Below are positions 16,829-25,038 of a stretch of 64,000 bases of DNA, in pieces; position 1 is the first letter of the stretch, and every line of letters starts with the position of its first letter. Origin of the DNA: Chitinophaga japonensis (lineage in GTDB: Bacteria > Bacteroidota > Bacteroidia > Chitinophagales > Chitinophagaceae); contig NZ_VLLG01000002.1 of assembly GCF_007830125.1 (NCBI RefSeq), positions 692,985-756,984 on the forward strand. Direction: 5' to 3'. Below the pieces are notes generated by a model. It worked only from the letters and a program-made list of their open reading frames with translations. It searched no databases and was not told the origin of the DNA. The translations under genes were made by a program, and so were the position numbers.

Positions 16829-17836
16829 ATGATTTTTCTTGTTATTATTATTATACTCGCATTTATCTTTGACTTTATCAACGGTTTTCACGACGCGGCC
16901 AACTCTATTGCCACGATCGTTTCTACCAAGGTATTAACTCCCTTCCAGGCAGTGCTTTGGGCGGCCTTATTCAATTTTGCCGCTTTTTTCATGTCCAAAT
17001 ACATTTACGGGGAGTTCCGGGTGGGCAATACCATCGCCAAATCGGTATTTGAGCAGTACATTACCTTGAAAGTGATCTTTTGCGGGCTGGTAGCGGCCAT
17101 TGGCTGGAACCTGCTGACCTGGTGGTACGGCATTCCCTCCAGTTCCTCCCATACGCTGATAGGCGGCTTTATAGGCGCAGCTATCGCCAACGCCCACGGC
17201 TCCTTTGACGTGATCAACTTTGCCAAGGTAATGCCTACGGTATATTTTATCGTGCTGGCGCCCTTTATAGGCATGGTGGTAGCCTTTGTGATCACCGTGC
17301 TGATCGTTAATATCTGTAAAAAGGCCAACCCTTTCCGTGCGGAGAACTGGTTCAAGCGCCTGCAGCTCATCTCTTCCGCTGCACTGAGCCTGGGCCACGG
17401 GGGCAACGACGCCCAGAAGGTAATGGGCATTATTGCTGCCGCCATGGTGGCGCACGGTTCCATTGAAAGCATTACCGATGTGCCCAACTGGGTGCCGCTG
17501 AGCTGCTTTACCGCCATTGCCCTGGGCACCATGAGCGGTGGCTGGAAGATCGTTAAGACCATGGGTACCCGCATTACCAAGGTGACCCCGCTGGAAGGCG
17601 TAGCTGCGGAAACGGCCGGCGCCGTTACCCTGTATATGACGGAAAGCCTGGGTATACCGGTAAGCACCACGCATACCATTACCGGCTCCATCATCGGGGT
17701 AGGCGCTACCAAAAGACTTTCCGCCGTACGCTGGGGCGTTACCGTGAGCCTGCTCTGGGCCTGGATATTGACCATTCCCATCAGCGCCCTGATGGCCGCG
17801 GCCGTATTTTACGTAGTAAGCATATTCATCAAATAA
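16829..17836 (+). CDS. pit: Inorganic phosphate transporter, Pit family
   Basis: A 335-aa inner-membrane permease with about ten membrane segments. The two inverted PHO4 signatures are present: FDFINGFHDAANSIATIVST near the N-terminus and SAALSLGHGGNDAQKVMG in the middle, each followed by a conserved GxPxSSSHTL / GIPVSTTHT element. It should import phosphate (as metal phosphate in known homologues) with protons, at low affinity. It is co-transcribed with the DUF47 gene. The stop codon is followed immediately by an AT-rich palindrome (17842-17930). Confidence 0.93.
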   Translation: MIFLVIIIILAFIFDFINGFHDAANSIATIVSTKVLTPFQAVLWAALFNFAAFFMSKYIYGEFRVGNTIAKSVFEQYITLKVIFCGLVAAIGWNLLTWWYGIPSSSSHTLIGGFIGAAIANAHGSFDVINFAKVMPTVYFIVLAPFIGMVVAFVITVLIVNICKKANPFRAENWFKRLQLISSAALSLGHGGNDAQKVMGIIAAAMVAHGSIESITDVPNWVPLSCFTAIALGTMSGGWKIVKTMGTRITKVTPLEGVAAETAGAVTLYMTESLGIPVSTTHTITGSIIGVGATKRLSAVRWGVTVSLLWAWILTIPISALMAAAVFYVVSIFIK

Positions 17837-17841
17837 TTAAC

Positions 17842-17930
17842 AATTAAGAATTAATAATTAATGATCCGCAATACGGTGGTTACAACGAAGCACCGGCGTA
17901 ACGAATATTATTAATTATTAATTCTTAATT
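17842..17930. repeat. AT-rich intergenic palindrome with 21-bp arms
   Basis: 17842-17862 (AATTAAGAATTAATAATTAA plus T) is perfectly complementary to 17910-17930, with a 47-nt GC-richer loop. A single-arm relative (ATTAAGCATTAATAATTAAT) lies at 711-730 between the alpha-2-macroglobulin and pbpC genes. It occupies most of the 214-bp gap between pit and rmlA. Confidence 0.85.
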
Positions 17931-17958
17931 ATCAACTGTAACGGGCCCCAACTTTTTC

Positions 17959-17991
17959 TTGATAAAAATTCCGATCTACCCCCTATTTTTG
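17959..17991 (+). promoter_or_regulatory. Promoter of the rmlA-galE region
   Basis: TTG (17959-17961) and the exact -7 box TATTTTTG (17984-17991) are 22 bp apart. The transcript would start near 17997, some 54 nt before the rmlA ATG. Confidence 0.55.
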
Positions 17992-18050
17992 TGAGATTTT
18001 GTTAAATAGCGGATCAATCGCTGTTAGCTTTAACCAAATTCTTTGCTATC

Positions 18051-18920
18051 ATGAAAGGTATTATTCTGGCAGGAGGTTCCGGTACCCGCTTACACCCTAT
18101 TACATATGCCATCAGCAAGCAGATCATGCCTATTTACGACAAGCCCATGATCTACTACCCCCTCTCCACCCTCATGCTGGCCGGCATAAAGGATATACTG
18201 ATCATATCCACCCCGCACGACCTTCCCGCTTTCAAACGCCTCTTTGGCAGCGGCAGCCAGTACGGCCTTCACCTGCAGTATGCCGAACAGGCGGTGCCCA
18301 ACGGGCTGGCCCAGGCATTTGTGATAGGCCGGGAATTTATCGGTAACGACAAAGTAGCCCTGGTACTGGGCGACAATATATTTTACGGGGCCGGCCTGGG
18401 CACCCAGTTGGCCAACAACATTGACCCGGACGGCGGCATTGTGTACGCCTACCACGTATCGGACCCGGAACGTTACGGCGTGGTGGAGTTTGATGCGGAC
18501 ATGAAAGTGGTGTCCATCGAGGAAAAGCCGAAACAGCCAAAATCCAGCTATGCCGTGCCCGGCCTGTACTTTTATGACAATGAGGTGGTGAACATCGCCC
18601 GCGACCTGCAGCCCAGCGCCCGCGGGGAATACGAGATCACCGACGTGAACAGGGAATACCTGCGCCGGGGCAAGCTGAAAGTATCCATCCTGCCCCGCGG
18701 CACCGCCTGGCTGGACACCGGTACCTTTGATTCGCTGATGCAGGCCACCCAGTTTGTACAGGTCATAGAGCAGCGGCAGGGCATTAAAATAGCCTGTATA
18801 GAGGAAATAGCCTACCGCAAGGGCTTTATTGATAAGGAACAGTTGCAGGAACTGGCAAAGCCCCTGCTGAAAAGCGGCTACGGGCAGTACCTGGAAGACG
18901 TGCTGAAACAAAAGGTATAA
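18051..18920 (+). CDS. rmlA: Glucose-1-phosphate thymidylyltransferase
   Basis: A 289-aa nucleotidyltransferase that makes dTDP-glucose from glucose-1-phosphate and dTTP, the first step to dTDP-rhamnose and related sugars. The nucleotide-binding motif [13 protein letters not shown] lies at 6-18, with [16 protein letters not shown] after it, GDNIFYG near 105 and the [20 protein letters not shown] segment typical of RmlA. Length is normal. galE follows after 20 bp; rmlB, C and D are not in the window, so the dTDP-sugar pathway is completed elsewhere. The product should feed surface polysaccharide. Confidence 0.94.
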   Translation: MKGIILAGGSGTRLHPITYAISKQIMPIYDKPMIYYPLSTLMLAGIKDILIISTPHDLPAFKRLFGSGSQYGLHLQYAEQAVPNGLAQAFVIGREFIGNDKVALVLGDNIFYGAGLGTQLANNIDPDGGIVYAYHVSDPERYGVVEFDADMKVVSIEEKPKQPKSSYAVPGLYFYDNEVVNIARDLQPSARGEYEITDVNREYLRRGKLKVSILPRGTAWLDTGTFDSLMQATQFVQVIEQRQGIKIACIEEIAYRKGFIDKEQLQELAKPLLKSGYGQYLEDVLKQKV

Positions 18921-18940
18921 TTTAAAAAACGCTAATATTT

Positions 18941-19969
18941 ATGAAGGTGCTTGTTACCGGTGGTTGTGGCTACATTGGTGCGCATACGATTGTAGACCTT
19001 ATCAACCATGGTTTTGATGTGGTATCTGTGGACAGTAACATCCGCAGCACCACCCAGTTATTGGACGGTATTGAAAAAATTACCGGCAAAAAGATCCATA
19101 ATTACAAAGTGGACCTCTGCAACCTGGAAGATACGCATGCCGTTTTTCACGAGAACCGGGATATTATCGGCGTTATCCATTTTGCCGCGCTCAAGACGGT
19201 GCCGGAGTCCGTGGCCTCCCCGCTGCTGTATTTCCATAACAACCTCACCTCCCTGGTGAACATACTGAAGTGCATACAGGAATTCAACATTCCCAACTTC
19301 GTATTCTCCTCCTCATGCTCCGTGTACGGCAACGCCACAGACCTGCCGGTAGTGGAGGAAACGCCGCTGGGCGAGGCCCAGTCGCCCTATGCCCGCACCA
19401 AGCAGATGGGAGAGCAGATCATCCAGGACTACAGCCGGGTAAACAGCACCCAGTCCATCCTGCTGCGCTACTTCAACCCGGTGGGCGCACACCCCTCCGC
19501 CCTGATCGGGGAGCTGCCCCTGGGCAAGCCGGACAACCTGGTGCCCATGATCACGCAAACGGCCATCGGCAAAAGACCCAAAATGATCGTGTTCGGCCAT
19601 GACTACGATACCCGCGACGGCTCCTGCATACGCGACTATATACACGTAATGGACATTGCCAATGCGCACACCCGCGCCCTGCAATACCTGGTGGATAAAA
19701 AGAACAGCAGCAACTGCGAGGTGTTCAACTTGGGCACCGGCAACGGCGTAACCGTGCTGGAAGCCATCAGGGCCTTTGAGAAGATCTCCGGCGTAAAGCT
19801 TAATTACGAGCTGGGCCCCCGCCGCCCCGGCGATGTGATCGCCATCTACGCCAATAATACCCACGCCAAGGAGCAACTGGGCTGGGAGCCCAAAACCGGC
19901 ATCGAGGACATGATGCGCACGGCCTGGCAGTGGGAGGTAAGCCTGCGGGACAAGGTGCTCAGCAATTAG
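18941..19969 (+). CDS. galE: UDP-glucose 4-epimerase
   Basis: A 342-aa extended short-chain dehydrogenase. The NAD-binding GxxGxxG is GGCGYIG at 7-13, and the catalytic set is SSSCS (123-127), Tyr150 and Lys154 (YARTK). LRYFNPVGAHPS and the ending GIEDMMRTAWQWE are characteristic of GalE. It interconverts UDP-glucose and UDP-galactose in the cytoplasm. It is 20 bp downstream of rmlA, so both are likely transcribed together for nucleotide-sugar supply. Confidence 0.93.
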   Translation: MKVLVTGGCGYIGAHTIVDLINHGFDVVSVDSNIRSTTQLLDGIEKITGKKIHNYKVDLCNLEDTHAVFHENRDIIGVIHFAALKTVPESVASPLLYFHNNLTSLVNILKCIQEFNIPNFVFSSSCSVYGNATDLPVVEETPLGEAQSPYARTKQMGEQIIQDYSRVNSTQSILLRYFNPVGAHPSALIGELPLGKPDNLVPMITQTAIGKRPKMIVFGHDYDTRDGSCIRDYIHVMDIANAHTRALQYLVDKKNSSNCEVFNLGTGNGVTVLEAIRAFEKISGVKLNYELGPRRPGDVIAIYANNTHAKEQLGWEPKTGIEDMMRTAWQWEVSLRDKVLSN

Positions 19970-20030
19970 CACATATGCACATCCGCACATTAATTATTAC
20001 ATTTACGTCTTTAATATTAGAAACTGGTAT

Positions 20031-20987
20031 ATGGTAAAAGATATTCAACCCTTAAACGAAAAAGAAACACGGGCAGGATTCGGAGAGGGTATCCTGGAAG
20101 CAGCCCGCAAGAATCCGAATGTGGTAGCCCTTACTGCAGACCTGCTGGGCTCTATGAAGCTGAACGCCTTTATCAAGGAGTTCCCCGACCGCTTTGTACA
20201 GTGCGGTATTGCAGAGGCCAATATGATAGGCGTTGCTGCCGGGATGACCATTGGCGGTAAAATACCTTATACCACCACGTTTGCCAACTTTTCCACCGGC
20301 CGCGTATACGACCAGATACGCCAGTCTGTGGCCTATTCCGGCAAAAACGTAAAGATCTGTGCTTCCCACGCGGGCCTTACCCTGGGCGAGGACGGCGCTA
20401 CCCACCAGATACTGGAGGATATCGGCCTCATGCGCATGATGCCGGGCATGACGGTGATCGTGCCCTGCGATTTTAACCAGACCAAAGCCGCCACCATCGC
20501 CATTGCGGACCACGAGGGCCCTGTGTACCTGCGTTTTGGCCGGCCCAAATGGCCCAACTTTACCCCGGAGAACCAGCCCTTTGAAATAGGCAAGGCGCAG
20601 GTGCTGCACGAGGGTACGGATGTAACCCTGTTTGCCTGCGGCCATATGGTATGGATCGCCATTGAAGCCGGCAAAATACTGGAAGAAAAAGGATACAGCG
20701 TAGAGATCATCAATATACATACGATCAAGCCACTGGACGAAGCGGCCGTGCTGGCCTCCCTGAAAAAGACCCGCTGCGCCGTTACCGCGGAAGAGCATAA
20801 CGTGCTGGGCGGCCTGGGCGACAGCATAGCACAGGTAGCGGCCCGCCACCTGCCCGTGCCCATCGAGTACATTGGCACCAACGATACTTTCGGCGAAAGC
20901 GGCAAACCGCTGGACCTGCTGAAGAAATATGGCCTGGATGCAGGACATATTGCAGCAGCAGCAGAAAAAGCGATGAGCAGAAAATAA
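20031..20987 (+). CDS. Transketolase, C-terminal subunit (pyrimidine-binding and C-terminal domains)
   Basis: A 318-aa protein equal to the C-terminal half of transketolase. It begins with the pyrimidine-binding domain (ETRAGFGEGILEAARKNPNVVALTADL), carries the cofactor-activating glutamate in QCGIAEANMIGVAAGM, and ends in the transketolase C domain (DVTLFACGHMVWIAIEAG). Split transketolases need a separate N-terminal ThDP-diphosphate-binding subunit, which is not seen next to it. It could therefore act in the pentose phosphate pathway only with a partner encoded elsewhere. The gene is flanked on both sides by TGTGCAnAT-type repeats. Confidence 0.88.
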   Translation: MVKDIQPLNEKETRAGFGEGILEAARKNPNVVALTADLLGSMKLNAFIKEFPDRFVQCGIAEANMIGVAAGMTIGGKIPYTTTFANFSTGRVYDQIRQSVAYSGKNVKICASHAGLTLGEDGATHQILEDIGLMRMMPGMTVIVPCDFNQTKAATIAIADHEGPVYLRFGRPKWPNFTPENQPFEIGKAQVLHEGTDVTLFACGHMVWIAIEAGKILEEKGYSVEIINIHTIKPLDEAAVLASLKKTRCAVTAEEHNVLGGLGDSIAQVAARHLPVPIEYIGTNDTFGESGKPLDLLKKYGLDAGHIAAAAEKAMSRK

Positions 20988-20993
20988 TTATTT

Positions 20994-21081
20994 AATGTGC
21001 GAAATGTGCAGATGTGCAGATAGGTGAAGGGCTTCCCCTCCAGCTCATCTGCACATTTGCATATTTGCACATTTGCACATT
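20994..21081. repeat. Intergenic palindrome built from TGTGCA-rich units
   Basis: The left arm (20994-21021) repeats ATGTGC-type units and the right arm (21047-21081) is an imperfect complement, with a 25-nt loop. It fills the gap between the transketolase and sigma factor genes. A single arm with the same units (CACATATGCACATCCGCACA) lies at 19971-19990 before the transketolase gene. Confidence 0.75.
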
Positions 21082-21086
21082 GATCT

Positions 21087-21638
21087 ATGGCCGTTACACA
21101 GGATGATAAAGCATTATTGGCGTTATACCGGCATCCGGATACCAGGGAGAAGGGATTTACCGAAATTATCCGGAAATACCAGGAGCGGCTCTACTGGCAT
21201 GTGCGCCGGCTGGTAATAGACCATGAGGACGCGAATGATGTGCTGCAGAATGTATTCATCAAGGTCTGGAAAAACCTGGAGGGATTCCGGGAAGACGCCC
21301 AGCTCTTCACCTGGTTGTACAAAATAGCTACCAATGAGAGCCTGACCTTCCTGGAACAGCAGAAAAGAAAATCTGCGGTATCTTTGTCAGACGTGGAAAC
21401 AGGGCTTGGCAACAAGCTGCGTGCAGACAGCCAGTTCGATGCCAATAAGCTGGAGTGGAAACTGCAGAAAGCTATCCTGAGCTTACCGGAAAAACAAAGA
21501 GTAGTGTTTAACCTGCGGTATTATGACGAAATGCCCTATGAAGAAATGAGCCGGGTGCTGGAAACCTCGGAAGGAGCCCTGAAGGCGTCGTACCATCATG
21601 CCGTAAAAAAAATAGAGGAATTCATAAAAAACAGCTAA
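21087..21638 (+). CDS. RNA polymerase sigma-70 factor, ECF subfamily
   Basis: A 183-aa ECF sigma factor. Region 2 spans about residues 30-95 (DHEDANDVLQNVFIKVWKNL) and region 4 about 125-180 (LPEKQRVVFNLRYYDEMPYEEMSRVLETSEGALKASYHHA, which is a helix-turn-helix). It directs RNA polymerase to a small set of promoters. The next gene encodes a membrane protein placed where an anti-sigma factor would be, 78 bp downstream, and a periplasmic protein follows; the three look like one regulatory unit. Confidence 0.92.
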   Translation: MAVTQDDKALLALYRHPDTREKGFTEIIRKYQERLYWHVRRLVIDHEDANDVLQNVFIKVWKNLEGFREDAQLFTWLYKIATNESLTFLEQQKRKSAVSLSDVETGLGNKLRADSQFDANKLEWKLQKAILSLPEKQRVVFNLRYYDEMPYEEMSRVLETSEGALKASYHHAVKKIEEFIKNS

Positions 21639-21716
21639 AAAATTACGGAAAGCCGCCAATAATAACGTAATTACCCATTAAACTATTGTCTTTCGCCATT
21701 GTCAAATGAAGTAACT

Positions 21717-22352
21717 ATGAACAGAAAGGGGAAAGATATTGTGCATGAACTGAAGGAAATAGCGCCCGGCCTGGACCTGCCTTCAGCACCGCCCTACCGG
21801 GCGCCGGAAGGGTATTTTGACGCTCTGCCGGAACAGGTGCTGCAACGTGTCCGCACGACAGATGCAGGCACCGGGGCCGTACAGGAGGAGCTGGAAGCCC
21901 TTTCTCCCCTGCTGGGCAGCATACCCCGGCAGCAGCCCCTGAGCGTCCCGCAGGGCTATTTTGAGGGCCTGCCCGGCCGCATCCTGCAAGGCATTGCCAG
22001 CCAGGAGGCCCCGGCAAAAGTAGTGCCCATCCGCTCCCGCCGGCGCTACCTGGCCTGGGTGGCAGCCGCCTGCTTCATAGGCTTTTTAGGCCTGGGCGCC
22101 CTGTTCCTGCTCCGGCAGCAGAGCACCACTACCGGTACCCGGAGCCTGGAAATGCAGTTGGCCGGCATCTCCGACCAGGAGATCATAGACTACCTGCAGG
22201 CTCACAGCGATGCCTTTGACAACGAAGCCATTATTTCAGGCGTATCCAATGCGGTAGCCACAGATGAGCTGCCCAGGATATCAACCAATCTGAACGACCT
22301 GCCCCCGGATGCTATTGAAAACTACCTGGAAAGTGCCGGCTGGTCTAACTGA
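21717..22352 (+). CDS. Putative membrane-bound regulator (possible anti-sigma factor) with duplicated GYF-LP motif
   Basis: A 211-aa protein with one transmembrane segment at about 111-131 (WVAAACFIGFLGLGALFLL). The cytoplasmic side carries two copies of a PxGYFxxLPxxxLxxI motif (APEGYFDALPEQVLQRV and VPQGYFEGLPGRILQGI); the periplasmic side has ISDQEIIDYLQAHSD and DLPPDAIENYL. I see no zinc-type anti-sigma motif. Position after an ECF sigma gene suggests control of that sigma factor; this is inference from context. The ATG at 21717 is preferred over the TTG at 21699. Confidence 0.6.
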   Translation: MNRKGKDIVHELKEIAPGLDLPSAPPYRAPEGYFDALPEQVLQRVRTTDAGTGAVQEELEALSPLLGSIPRQQPLSVPQGYFEGLPGRILQGIASQEAPAKVVPIRSRRRYLAWVAAACFIGFLGLGALFLLRQQSTTTGTRSLEMQLAGISDQEIIDYLQAHSDAFDNEAIISGVSNAVATDELPRISTNLNDLPPDAIENYLESAGWSN

Positions 22353-22360
22353 GATGAGAA

Positions 22361-22843
22361 ATGAAACAATTTAACATACAAGGATTTATTGTCGGGATTT
22401 TGTTATGCCTGTGCATGCAGGCAGTGGCCCAGGACCCGTCCGGCGGCGACAAAGACCATGCCCGCATGAAGGACAAGATCAAATCCGCAGAAATAGCCTA
22501 TCTCGCCAAGCAACTGGACCTTACCCCCGAAGAGGCCCAGAAATTCTGGCCGCTCTATAACAACTATACCCATGAAGTGGAGCTGCTCATAGCTGAGCGC
22601 AGGCGTAACCGCCAGCAGGACAAAAAGGACGATGCTGCCGCCCGGCAGGCGCTGGAGAAAGAAATGGATATAGAGCAGCGGATGGTCAATGTACGCAACC
22701 GCTACAAGCAGGAATTCCTGAAAGCGCTGCCGCCCCGCAAGGCCGGCTCCGTATTCAAGGCCGAGCGCGAATTCCGCGCCCAGCTCATACGCCAGTTGAA
22801 AGAGCGCAACGCCACCCGTGGGCCCAGGAGGTTAAGACCCTAG
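22361..22843 (+). CDS. Periplasmic helical protein with LTPEEAQKFWPLY motif
   Basis: A 160-aa protein with a signal peptide (about 1-23, cut after AVAQ). The mature part is almost entirely charged helix and contains LTPEEAQKFWPLYNNY, which is reminiscent of Spy/CpxP-type LTxxQ proteins and is common downstream of ECF sigma units in this phylum. The C-terminus is very basic. It begins 8 bp after the previous gene and is surely co-transcribed. A sensor or chaperone role in envelope stress is possible but not shown. Confidence 0.6.
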   Translation: MKQFNIQGFIVGILLCLCMQAVAQDPSGGDKDHARMKDKIKSAEIAYLAKQLDLTPEEAQKFWPLYNNYTHEVELLIAERRRNRQQDKKDDAAARQALEKEMDIEQRMVNVRNRYKQEFLKALPPRKAGSVFKAEREFRAQLIRQLKERNATRGPRRLRP

Positions 22844-22865
22844 CAGGAATCCGCACATTAGTTAG

Positions 22866-22873
22866 TATTTTTG
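22866..22873 (+). promoter_or_regulatory. -7 box directly before the MBL-fold gene
   Basis: TATTTTTG is an exact -7 box. Only 4 bp separate it from the ATG at 22878, so the transcript would start on or beside the start codon, suggesting a leaderless mRNA. Confidence 0.5.
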
Positions 22874-22877
22874 CGGG

Positions 22878-23624
22878 ATGGCACGTATTATTCCTTTATC
22901 AGAAGGATCTTTCACCGTAGACGCTACCAAAAGATTCATCCCTTTCGACGAGACCAAGGACACCATGCAGCAGCGCAATCATGGATCGCTGCTGGTAGAG
23001 ATACAACCTTTCCTGGTAATTACAGACCGCGATTATATATTGCTGGATACCGGCCTGGGATTCCGCAATGCCGATGGTGTACTGCAGTTGCACCAGCACC
23101 TCATTGACAATGGCATTAATCCCATGGAGGTCACCAAAGTGCTGATGAGCCACCTGCATAAGGACCATGCCGGCGGCGTAAGCACCGTAGACCCGGTAAG
23201 CGGGCAGCGCAGCCTCACCTTTCCGCATGCTACGTATTATGTGAATGCGCAGGAAATGGCCTATGCCATTGAGCAGGATGGCAAGTCCTACCTGGCGGAG
23301 GATGTGGCCCTGCTGCAGCAGCGGGACAATGTCATATTCACGGAAGGCAACGGCACCATTGATGGCTATATCCACTATGAGCTTACCGGCGGCCACTGCC
23401 CCTACCACCAGGTGTTCCTGGTTGATGACGGGGAGGATAAGGTGTTCTTTGGCGGGGATGTAGCGCCGCAGATATCACAGATGCGCAGCCGCTTTATCGC
23501 CAAATATGACTACGACGGCAAGCGCAGCATGGAACTGCGCCAGGAATACCTGGAGCGGGGAAAGCAGGAAGGATGGACGTTCCTGTACTATCATGATACA
23601 AAATTGCCCTTCGGGCAATTTTGA
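22878..23624 (+). CDS. MBL-fold metallo-hydrolase
   Basis: A 248-aa metallo-beta-lactamase-fold protein. The zinc signature HLHKDH is at 92-97 (SHLHKDHAGG), with LLDTGLGF before it, a GGHCPYHQVFLV histidine near 170 and GGDVAPQ further on. It has no signal peptide. Substrate cannot be told from motifs; the family includes lactonases and thioesterases. The last codons (KLPFGQF and stop) lie inside a GC-rich hairpin at 23600-23623. Confidence 0.82.
   Translation: MARIIPLSEGSFTVDATKRFIPFDETKDTMQQRNHGSLLVEIQPFLVITDRDYILLDTGLGFRNADGVLQLHQHLIDNGINPMEVTKVLMSHLHKDHAGGVSTVDPVSGQRSLTFPHATYYVNAQEMAYAIEQDGKSYLAEDVALLQQRDNVIFTEGNGTIDGYIHYELTGGHCPYHQVFLVDDGEDKVFFGGDVAPQISQMRSRFIAKYDYDGKRSMELRQEYLERGKQEGWTFLYYHDTKLPFGQF
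23600..23623 (+). terminator. Hairpin overlapping the stop codon of the MBL gene
   Basis: CAAAATTGCCC (23600-23610) pairs perfectly with GGGCAATTTTG (23613-23623) around a 2-nt loop. The TGA stop spans 23622-23624, so the terminator stem encodes the last residues of the protein. Confidence 0.65.
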
Positions 23625-23742
23625 AAATTCCAAATCCCAAAACCCAAATTCCAAAATTGGAGGCCATCCCTTAAACTATAGGCAGCCTGCTGTTTATGTT
23701 GGTGCTTACCACCAATTTGGGGATTTGGGATTTGGATTCTGG
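23624..23742. repeat. Intergenic palindrome with AAATTCCAAATCCC-type arms (copy 1)
   Basis: The left arm (23624-23660) is made of ATTCCAAATCCC-like units and the right arm (23712-23742) is the imperfect complement (CCAATTTGGGGATTTGGGAT...). The loop is about 51 nt. It fills the gap between the convergent MBL and rodA genes. Confidence 0.8.
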
Positions 23743-23748
23743 TATTTC

Positions 23749-25038
23749 CTACCGCAGCACCATTTGCCGGTCCGCATCCAGGCGCAGCATAATAAAGATC
23801 AGCATGGTAAAGGTCATGAGCGAGGAGCCCCCGTAACTGACTAGGGGTAACGGGATACCGATCACCGGGGCCAGCCCGATGGTCATGGATATATTAATGG
23901 CCAGGTGGAAAAAGATAATGCTGGCCACCCCATAGGCATATACGCGGCTGAAGGTCGATCGTTGCCGCTCCGCGATAAAAATGATCCGGAAAAGCAGGGC
24001 TACGTACAGCCCCAGGAACAACACGCTGCCGGCAAAGCCGAAATCCTCCCCTATGGTGCAGAATATAAAGTCCGTACTTTGTTCCGGCACAAAATCAAAA
24101 CGCGTTTGCGTGCCTTTCAGGTAGCCCTTTCCCCAGAAACCGCCGGAACCGATGGCGATCATGCTCTGGCGGGTGTTATAGGTGGCCTTCGGGTCGTTCT
24201 CCTTGCCCAGCATCACCTCTATACGGCGTACCTGGTAATCTTTCAGCACCTTGGTAAAGGCAAAAGGCACCACGAACATAACAAAGGCCGAGCAGAAGCC
24301 CCACACCGCGAGTATCAGCAGCAGGCGGGCACGGCTCCGCCTGATCTCCCGCCGGTTGAAGTAAATGACCAGCGCCGTGATCACGGAAAAGATAATGAAC
24401 AGGATATTCTTATCCACCAGCAGGGCGCTCAGCACCAGGATAATACCGGAGAACGCGATCACCAGCAGGATGCCCGGCAGCCCTTCCCGGTACATGACCA
24501 GGAAAAAGCTGAGATACACCAGCGCCAGCCCCGTTTCATCCTGCAGGATGATGATGGCGGCGGGTATCAGCGCCAGCGCGGCCGCTATAAGGCGGGCGCG
24601 CAGCTTGGTGAAATCTGTTTCCAGCGACGATAGATACTTGGCCAGCGCCAGGTTGGTGCATAGCTTGGTGAACTCCGCCGGCTGGAACTGGAAACCGCCT
24701 ATCACCAGCCACGAATGCGATCCTTTTACATCCTTGCCTATGCCCAGCACCAGCAGCAGCAGCACCAGCCCGAATGCATACAGCAGGTTGGCCGTGGCGG
24801 TAAAGAACTTACTGTCCGTAAGCCAGATAATGGTGGCCAGCACCAGCGACACGCCCCACCACATCAGTTGCCGGGCATAGTTCTTATTCAGGTGCACGAT
24901 GTTCTGCCACACGTTATCCCCCTCCCGGTGTTCCGCCGCAAATATGGAGAGCAGCCCCAGTATCACCAGGGCGGTGTACAGCCCCATCACTGGCCAGTCA
25001 ATCCCTTGTGTAAGCTTTATCTGCTGCCGGTCGTTCAT
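23749..25038 (-). CDS. rodA: Rod-shape peptidoglycan glycosyltransferase (SEDS family)
   Basis: A 429-aa SEDS protein with about ten membrane segments. Signatures include GIGKDVKGSHSWLVIGGFQFQPAEF, LQDETGLALVYLSFFL and the C-terminal GIPLPLVSYGGSSLMTFTMLI. It polymerises glycan strands for side-wall growth together with PBP2. The start codon overlaps the mrdA stop by 4 bp (25035-25038), so the two are translationally coupled, as expected for this stoichiometric pair. Confidence 0.93.
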   Translation of the reverse strand: MNDRQQIKLTQGIDWPVMGLYTALVILGLLSIFAAEHREGDNVWQNIVHLNKNYARQLMWWGVSLVLATIIWLTDSKFFTATANLLYAFGLVLLLLVLGIGKDVKGSHSWLVIGGFQFQPAEFTKLCTNLALAKYLSSLETDFTKLRARLIAAALALIPAAIIILQDETGLALVYLSFFLVMYREGLPGILLVIAFSGIILVLSALLVDKNILFIIFSVITALVIYFNRREIRRSRARLLLILAVWGFCSAFVMFVVPFAFTKVLKDYQVRRIEVMLGKENDPKATYNTRQSMIAIGSGGFWGKGYLKGTQTRFDFVPEQSTDFIFCTIGEDFGFAGSVLFLGLYVALLFRIIFIAERQRSTFSRVYAYGVASIIFFHLAINISMTIGLAPVIGIPLPLVSYGGSSLMTFTMLIFIMLRLDADRQMVLR

